Source: Micromussa lordhowensis
Lineage: Eukaryota > Cnidaria > Anthozoa > Scleractinia > Lobophylliidae
Direction of reading: 5' to 3'
Assembly (NCBI GenBank): GCA_964020085.1
Contig: OZ026607.1
Location: forward strand, 19,765,606 to 19,829,605
Length of the DNA: 64,000 nucleotides
Shown here: positions 15,201 through 23,940 of the stretch, piece after piece
Numbering within the stretch: position 1 is the first letter of the stretch
Layout of the letters: every line of letters begins with the position of its first letter
The notes under the pieces: generated by a model
The model's database searches: none
What the model was told of the DNA's origin: nothing
Seen by the model: the letters and a program-made list of their open reading frames with translations, nothing else
Position numbers and translations under genes: made by a program

Positions 15201-17841
15201 TAGCAACATCAAACTTGGCCAATAGAGTGCCACGGCCTCGGGCCATGATGCCATCAATAAAAGCGTCAACTGTGACGTACTGGATAGAAAAGGGTGACTT
15301 AGGAATGCCGTCGTTAACACTGTGGCCGACTGGAGAAGAGAGGTCAAGAATCAGGCGCCATTTCCCTGGCTGGTTGGACTTGGGGACCACCCCAAAACGG
15401 CTGATATGCAAATCTGTAAAAGGTGGTGAAGAGAAAGGACCTGCAACCCGCCCACATGAGACTTCGTTCTCAAGGTAAGCATCGATGACAGACGGGTGAT
15501 CAAAGGCGGAGCGCATGTTAGAAGATGAAGACCACAAGGAGACTGACAAGGTCTCAAAACCGACCCGAAAACCATCCCGGAGACCATTTAAAACGTAGGC
15601 TGCTGCTGCCTGATTAGGGCAGTCAGCCAACTCCACTTGAAACTGAAGCAACTGTAACGGGGAAACAAGATGTACTGGCGCTAAAGGTGAAAACGAACGG
15701 ACAGGAACAGACGTGCCAGACGAATCAACAGAACTGGAACAAAACGAAGTCACTGAGCCAGGTAGTCCAGAAGGCTGGTCGGAAACAATAGGAACGTTAT
15801 ATACACTATGTACAGGAAACGTTGAGGGCATCAGAACCCTTTCAGGACCGCCCTCCCGAGGCGGGGGAGGGGGAACGGGAACGGATGGTGCCGGGGGAAT
15901 GGAATGGACAGCGGACCCGAGGGTGGTCACCGTTACATAGTTGCACGAATGGCGGAAGCGGCAGTCTCCAAACGGCCAAAGGCACTGACCTCTGTTCCAA
16001 GAATGACAGTACGGGGGACGGGCGCTGCTACCTCGAGACGTGGCGACCGGTGGGGGCGGGCCAGAGGACGATGGTAGAGAAGAGGGGGGAACTGATGAGC
16101 GCAAGTGAAAATTGTATAGGTCCAAATTCATTCTGGACCAGTCAGACGCACCAGTTGCCGCCGCATCCTTCCGAAAGGCAGTGTCATACTCAAGCCACGA
16201 ACGACCAGGCGCATGGCGGGCAGTTTGGATGATCAGTAGTTTGTATTTGGTCAGGTCAGACCAGCGATGAGGATGGGAAGCACAAATCACCATTTGGTAG
16301 ATGGTAAAAGCCTCTGTCCAGGTAAGGATGTCCTCAACTTCAACCAGCCGACGTTTTCTGGAAACCAGAAGCTTGCCATCCAAAAATGACTGGGGCTCTA
16401 AGTCGACTGCACGGAGATTGGTGGACAATAAGTCGGCCAATTCCACAAACTCGCCACTGGTAATTTTTTTCACCAATTTTGCCGGGATGGGAGCGTGACC
16501 CGGGCCAACCACAAACGCCTTGACGCCTGACGCTGCCAAACTTTCGCCGTGCGAAGAAAAGCTGGTAACATGCGACGCCATAATCGGAGCTGAGATCGAA
16601 CGAGCCAGGCGGGCCGAGCAAGAGCCGGGGGTAGAGGAAATGGCGGGAAACGTAGTCACAAATGACGGCAACCTCAGCGTACCTGCAACAGAGGAAAGCG
16701 AGCTGGCAGCAACCATGGCCGAGCCGGGAACAACACTGGAAACAACGCTGGATAAAACGCTGGAAACAGGGGGAAGGGCCGTACTGGAAACCGGGGCAGC
16801 GAGATTCTCCGCGCGAAACGCAGCGACGAAGGATGGCAAGGACTGTTGGAACGCTTGAGCCACGGCGACCGCAATCTCGTTAGAAAGAGAATTTGAGGTT
16901 CCCGAAGCCACGGACGAAACGGCCCCGGAATCCCCAGAAGATGGAGGGGCCGACGTTGAAGGAGTTGAAAACAAGTCCGCCGAAAGGCTGTTGAACGTAG
17001 GACGCGTCGTGGGCATACTGAGAATGCTTGAAACCACGGACGAAACGAGCCAACACACGGGAACAACGGGCAGCAACGTACGACGACAGCAAAACGGCCT
17101 CCAAACTTTCCACGAAAAACACTAAAAGGTTCCGAGAAAAAACGCCAAAGAACTGGGACGAACAATGACGAACAAAAAGCCGTAATATGGAGAAGAAAAC
17201 ACTAAAACACTCCAAAAAACTGAGGACGCCCCAACCACTACACGCAGTAAAACTACGACCACATGCAAGGCGCACGCATAAAAGCAACGACAGACCGCTG
17301 GCCCGATGGGCACGAAAAAACTGCTCGCCCCAGGCCTGTATGGTAATGCAAACCCTAGCAAAAAACTAACGCCACAACACGCCACCAAATAACGCTAATA
17401 AACGCCAACGCCACGCTAAACGCCACGCCAACTACAGAGCAAAGCTCCTAGTCGTTAACTAAGTTAAATAAGTATATTTAACCTCATTTAAAAGGCTAAA
17501 AGAACTGAAGATGACAGAAGATTCTGTTGAAACACATTTCTAAAAAATGTTGTATTGTTTCTTAAAAAAATAATGACAATAATATAATAATAATAATAAT
17601 AATAATAATCGCTGAGCTACTGGAGACTCTATGGTGAGCAAGGGTAGATTTGTGGGTCTCGACTGAAACCGCATTGCGCGGCTACACAGCCAAGTAGTGA
17701 CTGGCACATATGAAACTCACTAACAGCATCGCGCTGTTACATTAAGCAGGGCTGTCACTAATTTTTCAAGTACATGTAGATGGGAATTGTAAAAAGTAGC
17801 CGGGGTACCAAAAAAGTCTGCTGAGGAAGGGGGGGAGGGGG

Positions 17842-17874
<33 letters not shown>

Positions 17875-20674
17875 CAATATTTTTGCTTTGTATCAAAGAA
17901 GCCAGGGCTCAGACTTGTAGTAGCCGAGGAAAATCCCCGGCCCCCAGCCCTTAGTGAAAGCCTTGCATTAGGGCATATCAAAATGCTGCAGCCAACCAAC
18001 CTCCAAAGTGAGTATATTAAAGATTAAACAAAAACAATGTTCATGATATTAAATGTAAGGAGAAAGGTAAACTCGGAAAAAAAATTGTGACAGCGCAGTG
18101 CTGTTAGTGAGTTTCATGTGTACCAGTCATTACTTGGCTGTGTAGCCACGCAATGCAGTTCCAGTCGAGACCCACAAATTGACCCTTGCTCACAATTAGT
18201 AATAATAATAGTAAGCTTTATTTACCCATCTTTAAAAGAAACGTATACAATGGATTTACATAATTTAAAGGGGAATACATATATAGTGAATTACTATATA
18301 GTGAATATAATTACCGTAACGTGAAAACTCTGCATTAGACCAAGTGTCCACGTACCACCAGAGTCCATCCCAGCACCAGGAAGTAACTAGGAGTAATGCT
18401 ACTCCCCTGGATGAGGTGCAAGTCCCCTGCAGGGTTCTCCCCCCCCCCTGCCGCTATAAATTTGCCAGACCCAAATACATGTACATGATGATGTATACTG
18501 TACATGTACCTTGGGTGGACAGAGGGAATGTTAGAGTTGCTGTACATGTATTTAGTGTCTTGCCCAGGAAACCAACTAAATGGTCCTGGCAAATGCTCAA
18601 AACCAAACTGTTCGATCTGGAGACGGTGTCAAGTTCATTAACCACACCACTGGGATTTCCCCCTTATGAATTAATGTATTAATGAGAGAAAGAGGGAAAG
18701 CGAAGGAGGGGCTGCATGATCACATGGCAGCAGACAGTGGAGAAAGAACTGAAGCAGATGGAAAAGATCTGGAGCAGCATTCAAGTCATGGCAAAGGACC
18801 AACAGAGGTGGAAGTGGGAGGCATGGTGGCCTCATGGTTAGTGCGCTTCACTCCAGAGCGAGTGGTCCGGGTTCAAGCCATGGCCGAGGACATTGTGTTG
18901 TGTTCTTAGGCAAGACACTTTACTCTCACAGTGCCTCCCTCCACCCAGGTGTATAAATGGGTACTAGCAAATTTTATGTTCGGGGGTAACCATGCATTGG
19001 ACTAGCATCCCGTCCAGGGGGGGTAGAAATACTCCTAGTCCCTTCATGCTACTGAAACCAGGATAAGCTCCGGCATGATGAGCCACTTGACTCGTATTTA
19101 GACTTTGCCTACCTACCTGCATGGCAGCAAGGCATTGTAGGCATGAGTGAGAGAGTGAGTGAGTGATTTGATTAAGGACATATCTGTCTTTTATTTGTAA
19201 AAGCATAGATGATCTACTTACGACACAAATCTGCCAGCTTCCACTTGTAATATTGGTTGCTGTAACTGAACCTCCAACATAAGGTCATCTGGTTTGAAAT
19301 GAGGTGGCTTGGGACAATATATTCGAAGGATTCCATGATAACTACCTACTATAATTTTATCTGAAATACAAAACAAAAAATAAATGTTAAATAAATGAAT
19401 AAATAAATGGTATAGTCAGGGCTGTCATTATGTTTTAAGTCGCCTGTACACTGTTGCCTTGATCTTCACACCAGTAACAAACTTGCTACCTTAAGAGTAA
19501 AAGATATTTGCAAGTGTGAAAAAGAAAGACCAAATTAGTCGCCTTTTCATGATGACTACACGTCATTATACAGTACACTCAGAAAACTTAGCAGAGAATT
19601 TTACAGACTTCCAGACATTCCCATAAATTTGGACACAAATATCAACATTTACACAATATTGTTTCTCCTCATTTTGATGTAAATGTATTTGCACTTATAA
19701 TCTTTCATAGCAGTATCAAGGGAAACTGCCAAAGACAAAATGCTGCTTAACTTAGAAGAAAAAAGCTGTACTCTGTTCTAAAAGAAAATAATTAACAGAC
19801 AAAATCAAGAAGTGAGGAAAAATTATCACTTCCCTTCATTTCCGTTGCTCTCTTTACATTTTATATATACTTTATTTACATGTTTGTGTGTAACTAAAAA
19901 AAACCTTGACCCCTGATATACATGTACATGTAGTAATCATTTTTTTCTCTTTATAAATAAAAAACATATTATAAATGTTGTATATAGCAGAGTTGTGCTC
20001 TATTCATTTCGTTCCTTACCAGTTTGAAAAAAGTATTTTAAGGTTAAGAATACACGTACCGAAAAATTTAACAATTTCCTTTTTAATCAGGGATTAAGTC
20101 AGGAAAATAAATATTAAAATATCTATACATATCGTGTGGGTTTAGTCTCTTCTACCACCAAAAATTGCGGTTCCTAATCAATTAACGTTCACTATTTTTA
20201 AGATCTCCAATCTACGAATAAAATATCAACATAAACATCGCATAATGTCGTTAGCAACAAGCCTAAGTGAACTTAGCTGGAGTTTATATCTAAAAAGGTA
20301 ATTATAAACTCACTTTTCACGTTAGTACGAAAAATTGTGTCAAGAATAACTTCGATTTAGTTAAGACTTATAAACACGTACAGGATAATTCCTGACATTA
20401 TTCTTACGTAGCCTAAAACAAGATGATAAAACTCCATGTATCACTACGAATCGTCTGTCATCAGCTTCTAAGAGAACCCATGTCATGACATGAATACCTA
20501 GACGTAGAAATGCGTTACAGCCCTGTAGCTTTATACAGAAACAAAACCAGAAGCCACCTTACCAAACTGTACGCCATTATTGTCGATATTTGCCACACAC
20601 AGGCATCCTAAATCGAATTCCTCGTCGCTGCCCGCGTAAGTTGCCCACCAATCTCTCGCTTTGAACAGCGACAT
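258..20674 (-). CDS. BBS9: BBS9 / PTHB1, BBSome subunit (20 exons, 3' end off the window)
   Basis: BBS9 is a core subunit of the BBSome, which moves membrane proteins in and out of cilia. Coding exons in transcript order: 20563-20674, 19222-19360, 11950-12014, 11430-11543, 10503-10677, 8807-8888, 8532-8619, 7676-7771, 7125-7254, 6647-6767, 5809-5869, 5608-5684, 5069-5119, 4163-4271, 3219-3326, 2938-3026, 2105-2156, 1721-1813, 647-741, 258-338. All have GT/AG borders and the phase carries through to 646 codons; the human protein has about 887, so the C-terminal part lies left of position 1. Family matches include [10 protein letters not shown] at the start, IQSMDGM and [14 protein letters not shown] in exon 5, [19 protein letters not shown] in exon 9, [12 protein letters not shown] in exon 11, ILASKTS in exon 18 and [10 protein letters not shown] in exon 20. 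The N-terminal half is the beta-propeller, followed by the GAE-like and platform regions. The start is the ATG at 20674. Intron 2 carries an Ngaro-type retroelement in the same orientation. Confidence 0.95.
350..620. mobile_element. MITE-like dispersed repeat, 'GTTTTCGAAAAGC' family, copy 1
   Basis: Lies in the last visible BBS9 intron. It shares the CGTTTTCGAAAAGCTCCG core, a TTTGTGTTTGA-type segment and a GTAGTGTGGA end with copies at 20905-21035 and 27290-27635. The copy at 27290-27635 is in the opposite orientation. No coding capacity, so a non-autonomous DNA-transposon relic is the likely identity. Confidence 0.55.
1085..1255. repeat. dispersed repeat, copy 1
   Basis: Shares the order of short matches (TTTGCCTC, GTCTT, CCATTCATATG, TTTCACCTT, GAAAG, GGACT) with 24268-24425. 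The copies are diverged and non-coding. This one lies in a BBS9 intron. Confidence 0.4.
1906..1965. repeat. tandem repeat, 3 x 20 bp
   Basis: Three perfect copies of GCTAACCTGTGAGCAGGCTC in a BBS9 intron. Perfect identity suggests recent slippage. Confidence 0.95.
2195..2425. mobile_element. foldback element, 'GGTTTTATCAACT' family, copy 1
   Basis: The sequence around GATAACTTGGTTTTATCAAC (2253-2285) returns in reverse complement at 2390-2420. Inside it, the pairs ATTCGAAAGC and GCTTTCGAAT form a second hairpin. Two more copies are at 49965-50222 and 58165-58330, all beginning with AAGTTTCTAAAGAAACTGTG. Non-coding, foldback/MITE type. Confidence 0.75.
3345..4040 (-). mobile_element. tRNA-derived SINE (family 1) interrupted by a second SINE (family 2)
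   Basis: The outer SINE reads on the minus strand from about 4040. It has an A box in GGCCTCGTGGTTAGTGCGCT and a B box in GGGTTCGAATC, then resumes at about 3570 with a body that includes CCACCCAGGTGTA, TAGCATCCCATCC and AAGCTCCAGC. Family-1 copies also occur at 18816-19120 and 55228-55498. Between about 3570 and 3975 lies a different SINE, with head GCCTGGTTAGCTCAGTTGG (A box), GGTTCGAGCCCC (B box), a roughly 300-base body and a CATTATTACTATGACGATG tail. Both heads have tRNA-like internal promoters. The site is in a BBS9 intron. Confidence 0.8.
9272..9363. repeat. tandem repeat, 4 x 23 bp
   Basis: Four copies of GATGCTCGTCATCTCGTTTA plus GGA or GGG, almost perfect. In the BBS9 intron between exons 5 and 6. 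Confidence 0.95.
12257..12316. repeat. (TAA)n microsatellite
   Basis: About 60 bases of TAA/TAACAA repeat next to the 3' end of the Ngaro-like element. A second, shorter (TAA)n tract lies at 17577-17609 on its other side. Confidence 0.9.
13166..14080 (-). CDS. Ngaro-type tyrosine recombinase
   Basis: Integrates the element DNA in place of a DDE integrase. Residues 1-95 look like an N-terminal SAM-like/core-binding domain ([17 protein letters not shown]). The catalytic domain has Arg141 (GFLRAGEF), a candidate Lys181, His254-x-x-Arg257 (GHSFRIGAA), Trp280 (LGRW) and a nucleophile Tyr at 285 or 288 (AYQRYIRT), so the R-H-R-Y set is complete. The frame has no ATG at its 5' end: it becomes distinct at a TTG (14080-14078) that overlaps the TGA stop of the upstream frame, and it stays open further upstream. 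Expression may need frameshifting or reinitiation. Length is 304 residues from the TTG. Confidence 0.92.
   Translation of the reverse strand: MTDRCHFFLSQGLAPSTRQVYQSAQRRYVDFCRLDVPADEQTLMRFATMLADKLTHSSIKLYLSAVRSLHIDHGLADPLTNCLQLQRLLRGIKRVQGSPTPKRLPITIDVLVVLKRSLDLSSPDHIMLWAACCLGFFGFLRAGEFTSNSPFDPNVHLGVSDVQADTLQDPTCFQIHIKCSKTDPFRVGCNIYIGRGSNVVCPVVALGNFLAVRGPSSGPLFCFADGRPLTRQLLSSSVQSLLHSAGYPGHYSGHSFRIGAATTAAARGVPDHLIKTLGRWSSDAYQRYIRTPAGSLSAVSSLLA
14077..17016 (-). CDS. Ngaro-type Gag-reverse transcriptase-RNase H polyprotein
   Basis: An open frame of about 980 residues from the first ATG at 17016; the frame stays open upstream without another ATG. Residues 1-330 are Ser/Pro/Ala-rich with a Gag-like segment around 230-290 ([14 protein letters not shown]). 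A Cys/His cluster at 337-358 (CHSWNRGQC...DCRFRHSC) may bind nucleic acid. Reverse transcriptase covers about 540-690, with [31 protein letters not shown] and the active-site block HYLDDFL at about 668. RNase H follows at about 830-950, with [20 protein letters not shown] and ADALSR giving the acidic residues. No aspartic protease or DDE integrase is seen, as expected for DIRS/Ngaro elements. The stop codon overlaps the start region of the recombinase frame. Confidence 0.93.
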   Translation of the reverse strand: MPTTRPTFNSLSADLFSTPSTSAPPSSGDSGAVSSVASGTSNSLSNEIAVAVAQAFQQSLPSFVAAFRAENLAAPVSSTALPPVSSVLSSVVSSVVPGSAMVAASSLSSVAGTLRLPSFVTTFPAISSTPGSCSARLARSISAPIMASHVTSFSSHGESLAASGVKAFVVGPGHAPIPAKLVKKITSGEFVELADLLSTNLRAVDLEPQSFLDGKLLVSRKRRLVEVEDILTWTEAFTIYQMVICASHPHRWSDLTKYKLLIIQTARHAPGRSWLEYDTAFRKDAAATGASDWSRMNLDLYNFHLRSSVPPSSLPSSSGPPPPVATSRGSSARPPYCHSWNRGQCLWPFGDCRFRHSCNYVTVTTLGSAVHSIPPAPSVPVPPPPPREGGPERVLMPSTFPVHSVYNVPIVSDQPSGLPGSVTSFCSSSVDSSGTSVPVRSFSPLAPVHLVSPLQLLQFQVELADCPNQAAAAYVLNGLRDGFRVGFETLSVSLWSSSSNMRSAFDHPSVIDAYLENEVSCGRVAGPFSSPPFTDLHISRFGVVPKSNQPGKWRLILDLSSPVGHSVNDGIPKSPFSIQYVTVDAFIDGIMARGRGTLLAKFDVASAYRNVAVHPLDRPLLGMKWRDKYYVDMALPFGLRSAPYIFTAIADAVQWMLTSHHGVVFLRHYLDDFLTMGPPASPVCYNNLQACIQLCSKLGLPLHPDKLEGPSTCLSILGIELDTIRLQARLPTDKRERIVTLLKSWSGKRFCRWRELESLIGHLHHACKIAPQGRTFLRRMITLLCTFRRDDHPIRLNQEFHLDLTWWRELFQRWDGLSFFLMPEWAPLPDFQVSSDAAGTLGFGAIFQHQWFCGPWSACQLPLSIAYKELFPIVVAAHLWGPQWSCRRVEFLCDNESVVAVLSTGTSRDPKLMVLLRFLALLAVRHSFSFKASSVPGKANPVADALSRFQFQRFRRLAPQADLAATPVPPDLLEVLLVT
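17577..17609. repeat. (TAA)n microsatellite
   Basis: Short AATAATAATA tract just outside the A1 end of the Ngaro-like element. Confidence 0.85.
17625..18200. mobile_element. non-autonomous DNA transposon with inverted repeats of about 110 bp
   Basis: The left arm, about 17630-17745 (GGTGAGCAAGGGTAGATTTG, GTGGGTCTCGACTG, GGCTACACAGCCAAGTA, GAAACTCACTAACAGC), returns in reverse complement at about 18090-18195. The centre is about 340 bases and non-coding. In BBS9 intron 2. Confidence 0.8.
18816..19120 (+). mobile_element. tRNA-derived SINE, family 1
   Basis: Head GGTGGCCTCATGGTTAGTGC (A box) and GGTCCGGGTTCAAGCC (B box), then the family body TCCACCCAGGTGTATAAATG, GACTAGCATCCCGTCCAG and GATAAGCTCCGGC. 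Intact compared with the interrupted copy at 3345-4040. It lies in BBS9 intron 2, antisense to the gene. Confidence 0.8.
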
Positions 20675-20694
20675 CTTGGAGAGGAAGGATTTGT

Positions 20695-20708
20695 TGTACC
20701 GCGGTTAC
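20695..20708. promoter_or_regulatory. possible RFX X-box-like site upstream of BBS9
   Basis: The near-palindrome GTAACCGCGGTAC (minus strand) lies 20-35 bases upstream of the BBS9 ATG. It resembles the X-box GTNRCC-N(0-3)-RGYAAC that RFX factors use at ciliary genes, but the second half-site is imperfect. A CACGTG E-box follows about 10 bases further upstream. The match is by eye only and the transcription start is unknown. Confidence 0.3.
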
Positions 20709-20904
20709 TCAAACAAAGTCACGTGACTGATACTGAAGCCGATTGTTTTCACTTCCCGATTCCGCTACGAGGACTTTCCGATTTTTCACCGACGGTGAAA
20801 ATAAAATTCTGTTTCACTGACGGGAAAATGATCTTGTCATTATATTGTAAAGACCGTCTTATCTTTTATAATTACATTCACATCCGTTCTCTATAAAATT
20901 TAAG

Positions 20905-21035
20905 ACCCCATCCAAACAACGCTGGGAGAAATTTGAAAACGCAAACACAATGGATTTGTGTTTGAGGAGAACTCGATCGGTCAGGGAAATCACATGACTG
21001 TCGTGACGCCATCGTTTTTTCAAAAAAGTTTCCTG
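20905..21035. mobile_element. MITE-like dispersed repeat, 'GTTTTCGAAAAGC' family, partial copy 2
   Basis: Carries the CCCATCCAAACAACGC end, GAGAAATTTGAAAACGC, GGATTTGTGTTTGA and TGACGCCATCG segments shared with the copies at 350-620 and 27290-27635. It sits just upstream of BBS9 and is truncated after the TGACGCCATCG motif. Confidence 0.5.
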
Positions 21036-21112
21036 TTCCAGGCTCTAGGACAGTGGGGACAATGGACGACGAGCGGGATCGATCGTCCCCACTGATCGAG
21101 CGCCTGGTAACA

Positions 21113-21271
21113 AATTGACGTCAGTTTTTCATGCGTCTGTCCTGCTATTGCGCATGAATTTCGTCATAACATTGTAAAAGTAGCTGTGGATCCGCAGACT
21201 ACTTCGACAATGCTATGACGAAATTCATGGTCAATAACAGGACAGACGCATGAAAAACTAGCGTCAATTAA
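21113..21271. repeat. long hairpin / foldback
   Basis: AAATTGACGTCAGTTTTTCA and the following ATGCGTCTGTCCTG and ATGAATTTCGTCATA return in reverse complement up to 21271, around a small centre near 21195. Arms are about 75 bases. Upstream of BBS9. Confidence 0.85.
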
Positions 21272-21286
21272 TTTTGTTTTTTAGGA

Positions 21287-21527
21287 TAACAAATTCGCTA
21301 CTTGCACATGACCCATAATCCCTTGCGTTGTTGGGGGTAACCATTAGAAGAAATGTATGGTATCATGTCAAAAATTAGTTCGGTGAGCTCGCAAAACCAG
21401 CTACTAATGCTTAAAAATGCACCAGAATTTACCAAAATCATGATAGGAGAAATTTGTACTAGTTTATAACTAAATGTAGAGAATTTTTTTTTGTCCATAA
21501 AAAAAATTCTCTACATTTAGTTATTGC

Positions 21528-21558
<31 letters not shown>

Positions 21559-21583
21559 CCAAAATAAAAAATCAAAACCGTTT

Positions 21584-21622
<39 letters not shown>

Positions 21623-21697
21623 CATATGCAAAGACTCTCGCCAAGATTCAGATCACAGCAATTTTTCGCATGGAAGATATGCGAAGAAACGTTTTCC

Positions 21698-21731
<34 letters not shown>

Positions 21732-21926
21732 CTGGTGCCCATGTGCATGGGCACCAACATGGCGGCCGGAAACCAGCAGAAACATCTGTCACTGAGTTTT
21801 GCTACGAAAGAGTGAATTTATCTCTCGAATAACTCAAAAACGTAACAATAGTACTTTAGTCTAATACAAGAACTGTTCAGTTAGCAGAATTCCCCGAAAT
21901 AAGTCACCTTTTAAACCAACATATCA

Positions 21927-21962
<36 letters not shown>

Positions 21963-22313
21963 GAAGCTTAGAAATTCAAGGGCAGTCTATCACTAAACCA
22001 AGAACCCATTCGGAGTGAAAATATGTATGAATATTAGTTTTTAGCTGCTTTCATACAGCATGAAAGTAAAATTTCAGGAGGATCAATATTTCTGAAGTTT
22101 AAAATTTAGTGACGTCATGTGAAAACCAGCAATAAACTAGTACAAATTTCTCCTATCATAATTTTGGTAAATTCTGGTGCATTTTTAAGCATTAGTAGCT
22201 GGTTTTGCGAGCTCACCGATTTAATTTTTGTCATGATACCATACATTTATTCTAATGGTTACCCCCCAACAATGCAAAGGATTATGGGTAAGTGCAAGTA
22301 GCGAATTGTCAAA
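21287..22313. mobile_element. non-autonomous DNA transposon with ~185 bp terminal inverted repeats
   Basis: The left arm at about 21287-21466 (AATTCGCTACTTGCAC, GCTCGCAAAACCAGCTACTA, GCACCAGAATTTACCAAAAT) matches the reverse complement of about 22128-22313. After an interruption at 21467-21523, the left arm continues as ATTGCTGGTTTTCA, paired with TGAAAACCAGCAAT at about 22115-22130. The centre shows no transposase. Confidence 0.88.
21467..21523. mobile_element. 57-bp perfect hairpin inserted in an inverted-repeat arm
   Basis: ACTAAATGTAGAGAATT and AATTCTCTACATTTAGT form near-perfect arms around a T/A-rich centre with TTGTCCAT. The other arm of the host element (22128 onward) lacks it and gives the empty-site sequence AGTTTATTGCTGG. 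The insertion is flanked by TA or TTA duplications. Confidence 0.8.
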
Positions 22314-22360
22314 TTGTCCCCTCTCTTCATCTGTCTGTCCGCTTATTGACAATGAAAGCG

Positions 22361-22790
22361 CCAGATTTTAAACAATTATTGGATGAGGTTTTTGTGATAT
22401 CCAGAATAATCAAGGTCGAGGTAAGGGTTATCCGCCGAAGCCGAAGGCTGATAACCCTTACCGAGCCTTGATTTTTCTGGATATCCCAAAAACCGAATCT
22501 AATAATTGCTTTATTATACATTGAACGAACACAAAAACTTGGAAGTCATGTTTCTGCTTTTTCACTGACGGCAAGCAACACGAATCGCGCAAAGTTGACA
22601 TGATTACCCTTGGAAATCATGCACTGCGCTCATACATGACATGATAACCCGTGACCTTGACATGATTACCCGTGACCTTGACATGATTATTGTGTAATCT
22701 GCAAATATGACGTCACGAGCGCTGATTTCGAAAATTCACGGTAGGCTTTCGGCGAATCAGAAAAGAGTTAGAGAGTTCAATGTATAACAA
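22361..22790. mobile_element. MITE-like element, 'GATATCCAGAATAATCAAGG' family, copy 1
   Basis: Contains a palindromic part (TGATATCCAGAATAATCAAG, GTAAGGGTTATC, GATAACCCTTAC, TTTCTGGATATC) followed by about 300 bases with repeated TGACATGATTACCCGTGACC. A second copy at 53255-53655 is in the same orientation. Confidence 0.85.
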
Positions 22791-23940
22791 CTACAGTTAT
22801 CGTGTTTCACAATATGACACTGTTGCATCTTTCTATGCTATCAGTTACTTTTATTTTCTTTTGAACATTGATATAAGTGTCACGCATCGCCCGTGGATTA
22901 CAATTTATTTCGTTTTTGTTCATCCTCTACATTTTTCACGGTACACAACCCAGTGTGATCACCAACGAAAGGCTGCGAAGGAAACAAGTCGAGAGAAAAC
23001 AAGTCAATACAGGTTGAGTTTTCCAACTTTTAATACTTATATATTTTCAAATTACCGGTAAAAGTTCTTTATTCACAGTTTGAAAGATAACTTATTTACA
23101 AAACTATTGGTTTCGCGACGTTGAATGAAATCACGTAGGGAAGATCTATGTATTTTTTAGCTCGAACTTCAGCTGTCTGTTCGGATCACGGGCTCCGAAA
23201 AAGGCTCGAGAGTATCCGACCAGAGAGCCAGTGTTGAAATGAAAGTTGCGTCACTAATTTAAATAAAATGTTTGAAGGAAAGTGTAGTTTAAAACTGATG
23301 AGAGGGGGAATTTTGAAATTTAATGGCAACATGAAAAGCTCTGAAATGCTTCAAACGTTTAATGATTAGCCCGTGACAGCAGGGGTGATATGCTTCTGCC
23401 CGTGAGCAGCGGTGTTCTTGAGGAACAGAGCAGAAATAATGTACAATAAATTAAAAATGTACATTGTTTAATATCAGTCTTATATTAACTATATTATATT
23501 GCTTATATCAAAAATAAATTTTAGATCAATCTGCATCAAGAATCAATGTGTAAACAAAGGCAACGATTCGAAAAGGTTATATAATAATTAGCAGAATCCC
23601 TGTTGAGTGCAGAACTGACACGACATACGGGAATTTCGTGAGCGTGTAACGGGTAATTATGTAAAACGCGCGCAGATTTCTCTCATCTTGCGCGCGTTTG
23701 ACATTAAAAGTCACGCAAGATCATGAATGGTCACACAACGACGCCAGCTCTCGAGCCACACGTGTTCAGTGGCATCTTCCATTTCAGTTTAATCAGGACT
23801 TCTCTCGGGACGAGAAGCGTGCCAATGGGATTTTGGACCTTATTATTTGTCTTTCCTTATGTCACGCAAACGCTCAGCAAAAGCGCTTGCTTCGGTAGAA
23901 ACTCCTCCTATTTAGTCTGGGGCTGCTTTGTGATGCCTTG

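Larger units (their letters stand above)
12357..17491 (-). mobile_element. Ngaro-type tyrosine-recombinase retrotransposon with split direct repeats
   Basis: In coding (minus) orientation: repeat A1 at 17491-17189, ORFs 17016-13166, repeat B1 at 13031-12901, repeat A2 at 12900-12603, a unique spacer of about 110 bases, then repeat B2 at 12491-12357. A1/A2 share about 300 bases (including CGTTAACTAAGTTAAATAAG) and B1/B2 share about 130 bases (including GGTTGGGTGCCCAGGTACCC). B1 abuts A2 directly. A1-ORFs-B1-A2-B2 is the diagnostic layout of Ngaro/Pat-like YR retrotransposons, distinct from the inverted repeats of DIRS1. The repeats are nearly identical and both long ORFs are open, which points to a young insertion. 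It lies in BBS9 intron 2, same strand. Confidence 0.9.
20675..23940. other. intergenic interval between BBS9 and the C-type lectin gene
   Basis: Separates the BBS9 5' end from the 3' end of the lectin gene. It holds the MITE fragment at 20905-21035, the hairpin at 21113-21271, the inverted-repeat element at 21287-22313 and the element at 22361-22790. In 22790-23940 I see no supported gene; several frames start without support and have no homology I recognise. Confidence 0.7.

Noticed and set aside
13553..16883. Plus-strand frames across the retroelement
   Set aside because: Antisense shadows of the Gag/RT/RNase H and recombinase frames, with no domain content.
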